Below are positions 5,260 through 6,843 of a stretch of 6,843 nt of DNA, piece by piece (the first letter of the stretch is position 1; the number at the start of each line of letters is the position of its first letter). The DNA lies in NCBI GenBank assembly GCA_019314185.1, contig JAFCZU010000207.1, forward strand, positions 1-6,843, given 5' to 3'. This stretch comes from Deltaproteobacteria bacterium. Its GTDB lineage: Bacteria > Desulfobacterota > Desulfobacteria > Desulfobacterales > ETH-SRB1. The notes beneath the pieces were generated by a model. It had not been told where the DNA came from and ran no database searches. It saw only the letters and a list, made by a program, of their open reading frames with translations. A program made the position numbers and the translations under genes.

Positions 5260-6822
5260 ATGAAAAAATATCCCATTGGAATCCAGAGTTTTGAAAAAAT
5301 AAGATCAAGTAATTTCTATTACGTGGATAAAACCGAGTTTGTTTATAATCTAATTAAAGAAGAATCCGGTTATTATTTTCTCTCCCGTCCCAGAAGATTC
5401 GGGAAAAGCCTGTTTCTGGACACATTGCACCAGGCATTTGCAGGCAGGAAAGAATATTTTAAAGGTCTGTTTCTTGAAAACAACTGGAACTGGGATGAAC
5501 AATTTCCCGTGTTGCATATCAGTTTTGGAGCTGGCATCTTCAAGGACATTGACAGCCTGAATTTGCGTTTTAATTATCTTCTTACACGGTTTGCAGAAGA
5601 ATATAAGGTTAAGTTAAAAGAAAAAAATATAAGCGACAGGTTTGATGAACTTGTCAGAAAAATATCTGAAAAACAGAATCAAAAAGTTGTAATACTGATA
5701 GATGAATACGACAAACCGATCCTCGATAATATAGATAAACTTGAAACAGCCATTGAGATCAGAGAAGAATTGAAGAATTTCTATTCTGTTATCAAGGATC
5801 TGGACAGCTATCTCCAGTTTGTATTTTTAACCGGAGTCTCCAGGTTCAGCAAGGTGAGTATTTTCAGCGGGCTGAATAATCTTGAAGATATCAGCCTTGG
5901 TCGTCGCTATTCAGCAATTTGCGGTTATACCCAAAACGAGCTTGAATCTGTATTCAAAGAACCTCTTAAAAGCGTTGATTTGAATGCAATCAAAGAGTGG
6001 TACAATGGTTATAATTTTCTTGGAGAACCTGTTTACAATCCATTTGATGTTCTGCTTTATTTAAAAACAGGCGAATTCCGAAACTACTGGTTTGAAACAG
6101 GCACACCATCTTTTTTGATAAAACTTATTCAGGATAGAAAATATTATGTTCCGGATCTTGAGTCTTTTAATGCAGGAGATGAAATGCTGGACAGTTTTGA
6201 GATTGACAATCTATCTCTTGAGACTATTCTTTTTCAGACAGGCTATGTTACCATAAAAAATCAGTCTAAACTCGATTCTGAATATGTTTACACGCTCTCA
6301 TACCCTAATCTTGAAGTTAAAAAAAGCCTGAACAGATATATTCTTAAATCTCTCAGCCAGGTCTCTATCTCCCATAGAACAAAAACCTGGATTAATATTA
6401 GAAAAGCCCTTGCCACAGGTGATCTTGAAAGCGTAAATGAAAATTTCCATTCCTTTTTTGCTTCAATCCCTCATGACTGGTACAGAAAAAACAAAATTTC
6501 AGAATATGAAGGATATTATGCGTCAATTTTTTATGCATATTTTACTGCGACAGGCCTTGATGTAATAGCTGAAGACACCACCAATCAAGGGAGAATTGAT
6601 TTAACAATAAAATGTGATGATAAAATTTATATAATTGAGTTCAAGGTGGTTGAGGTCGATAAAACCAAAGGAACCGCCCTTGAGCAGATAAAAAAGAAAA
6701 AGTATTCTGAAAAATACCGGCAAAAAGGGAAGAAAATCTATCTTGTCGGAATAGAATTCAGCAAAGATGATAAAAATATAAAAAATTTTATGTGGGAGGA
6801 GGAAGTTGGAGCCTCTGGGTAA
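5260..6822 (+). CDS. AAA-ATPase-like/PD-(D/E)XK nuclease fusion (DUF1703 family)
   Basis: This 520-residue protein has the two-domain layout of the AAA-ATPase_like and PDDEXK_9 (DUF1703) families, whose biological role is not established. The N-terminal motif YPIGIQSFEKIR...YVDKTEF precedes a Walker A of the form RPRRFGKS (43-50; Lys49, Ser50). Walker B is VVILIDEYDKPI (Asp148, Glu149), and a sensor-like strand reads FLTGVSRFSK (189-198). The C-terminal domain has a restriction-fold motif, GRIDLTI (Asp447) and IIEFK (Glu460, Lys462), then ALEQIKKKKYSEKYR and a closing IYLVGIEF strand, all expected for the family. Length is typical and both active sites look intact. It lies 80 bp after the cyclase on the same strand with no convincing terminator between, so co-transcription is possible, but a functional link is not shown. 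It is probably cytosolic: no signal peptide or membrane segment is seen. Members are often multicopy in a genome (recalled). Confidence 0.9.
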   Translation: MKKYPIGIQSFEKIRSSNFYYVDKTEFVYNLIKEESGYYFLSRPRRFGKSLFLDTLHQAFAGRKEYFKGLFLENNWNWDEQFPVLHISFGAGIFKDIDSLNLRFNYLLTRFAEEYKVKLKEKNISDRFDELVRKISEKQNQKVVILIDEYDKPILDNIDKLETAIEIREELKNFYSVIKDLDSYLQFVFLTGVSRFSKVSIFSGLNNLEDISLGRRYSAICGYTQNELESVFKEPLKSVDLNAIKEWYNGYNFLGEPVYNPFDVLLYLKTGEFRNYWFETGTPSFLIKLIQDRKYYVPDLESFNAGDEMLDSFEIDNLSLETILFQTGYVTIKNQSKLDSEYVYTLSYPNLEVKKSLNRYILKSLSQVSISHRTKTWINIRKALATGDLESVNENFHSFFASIPHDWYRKNKISEYEGYYASIFYAYFTATGLDVIAEDTTNQGRIDLTIKCDDKIYIIEFKVVEVDKTKGTALEQIKKKKYSEKYRQKGKKIYLVGIEFSKDDKNIKNFMWEEEVGASG

Positions 6823-6831
6823 GGAACGAGG

Positions 6832-6843
6832 ATGAAACATGCT
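6832..6843 (+). CDS. Possible start of a downstream gene (cut by window end)
   Basis: An ATG at 6832 opens a frame (M-K-H-A) that runs off the window. AAGGA at 6821-6825 lies 6 nt upstream and overlaps the TAA stop of the preceding gene, an arrangement typical of translationally coupled genes. Only four codons are visible, so the product cannot be named and the start may be chance. Confidence 0.3.

Noticed and set aside
6601..6840. Minus-strand open frame over the nuclease domain end
   Set aside because: Its translation is low-complexity, rich in Phe, Leu and Ile, and reflects the antisense of a Lys-rich coding segment.

Overview
The window is an AT-rich bacterial segment. It most resembles a Desulfobacterota genome, probably Desulfobacterales, although this is an inference from gene style and not a computed placement. 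The reasons are the form of the MCE protein, the CHASE2-type adenylate cyclase with a tail ending in a PPPEDWDG motif, the DUF1703-type AAA/nuclease gene, and the short degenerate tandem repeats and long imperfect palindrome between genes.

The left part (1-2613, minus strand) is a three-gene operon for an Mla-type phospholipid ABC transporter, transcribed mlaE (permease), mlaF-like (ATPase fold), mlaD-like (MCE protein). The permease looks normal. The ATPase subunit keeps the fold and frame but has lost nearly every ATP-handling residue: the Walker A lysine, the Q-loop glutamine, the LSGGQ signature and the Walker B Asp-Glu pair. The MCE protein has a normal body, but its start is broken. The expected first 13 codons lie in another frame, and most of the membrane anchor is missing at the junction. 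The operon is therefore either a decaying transporter copy or a specialised one that depends on an ATPase encoded elsewhere. The gap between mlaE and the mlaF-like gene is packed with 7-bp and 8-bp tandem repeats.

The middle intergenic region (2614-2935) holds two overlapping, oppositely facing sigma-70-like promoters, one for each flanking gene. It also holds a roughly 194-bp imperfect inverted repeat (2723-2916), which would fold into a long hairpin in the leader of the cyclase mRNA and ends 19 nt before its ATG.

The right part (2936-6822, plus strand) encodes a membrane-bound CHASE2 sensor/class III adenylate cyclase with all catalytic residues present. After 80 bp comes a DUF1703-family protein that joins an AAA-like ATPase domain to a C-terminal PD-(D/E)XK nuclease-like domain. 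A Shine-Dalgarno sequence and ATG at 6821-6834 suggest a further coupled gene running out of the window.

I see no tRNA, rRNA, CRISPR array, transposase or convincing intrinsic terminator. The most unusual signals are the catalytically dead ABC subunit, the frameshifted MCE N-terminus and the palindromic element in the cyclase leader.
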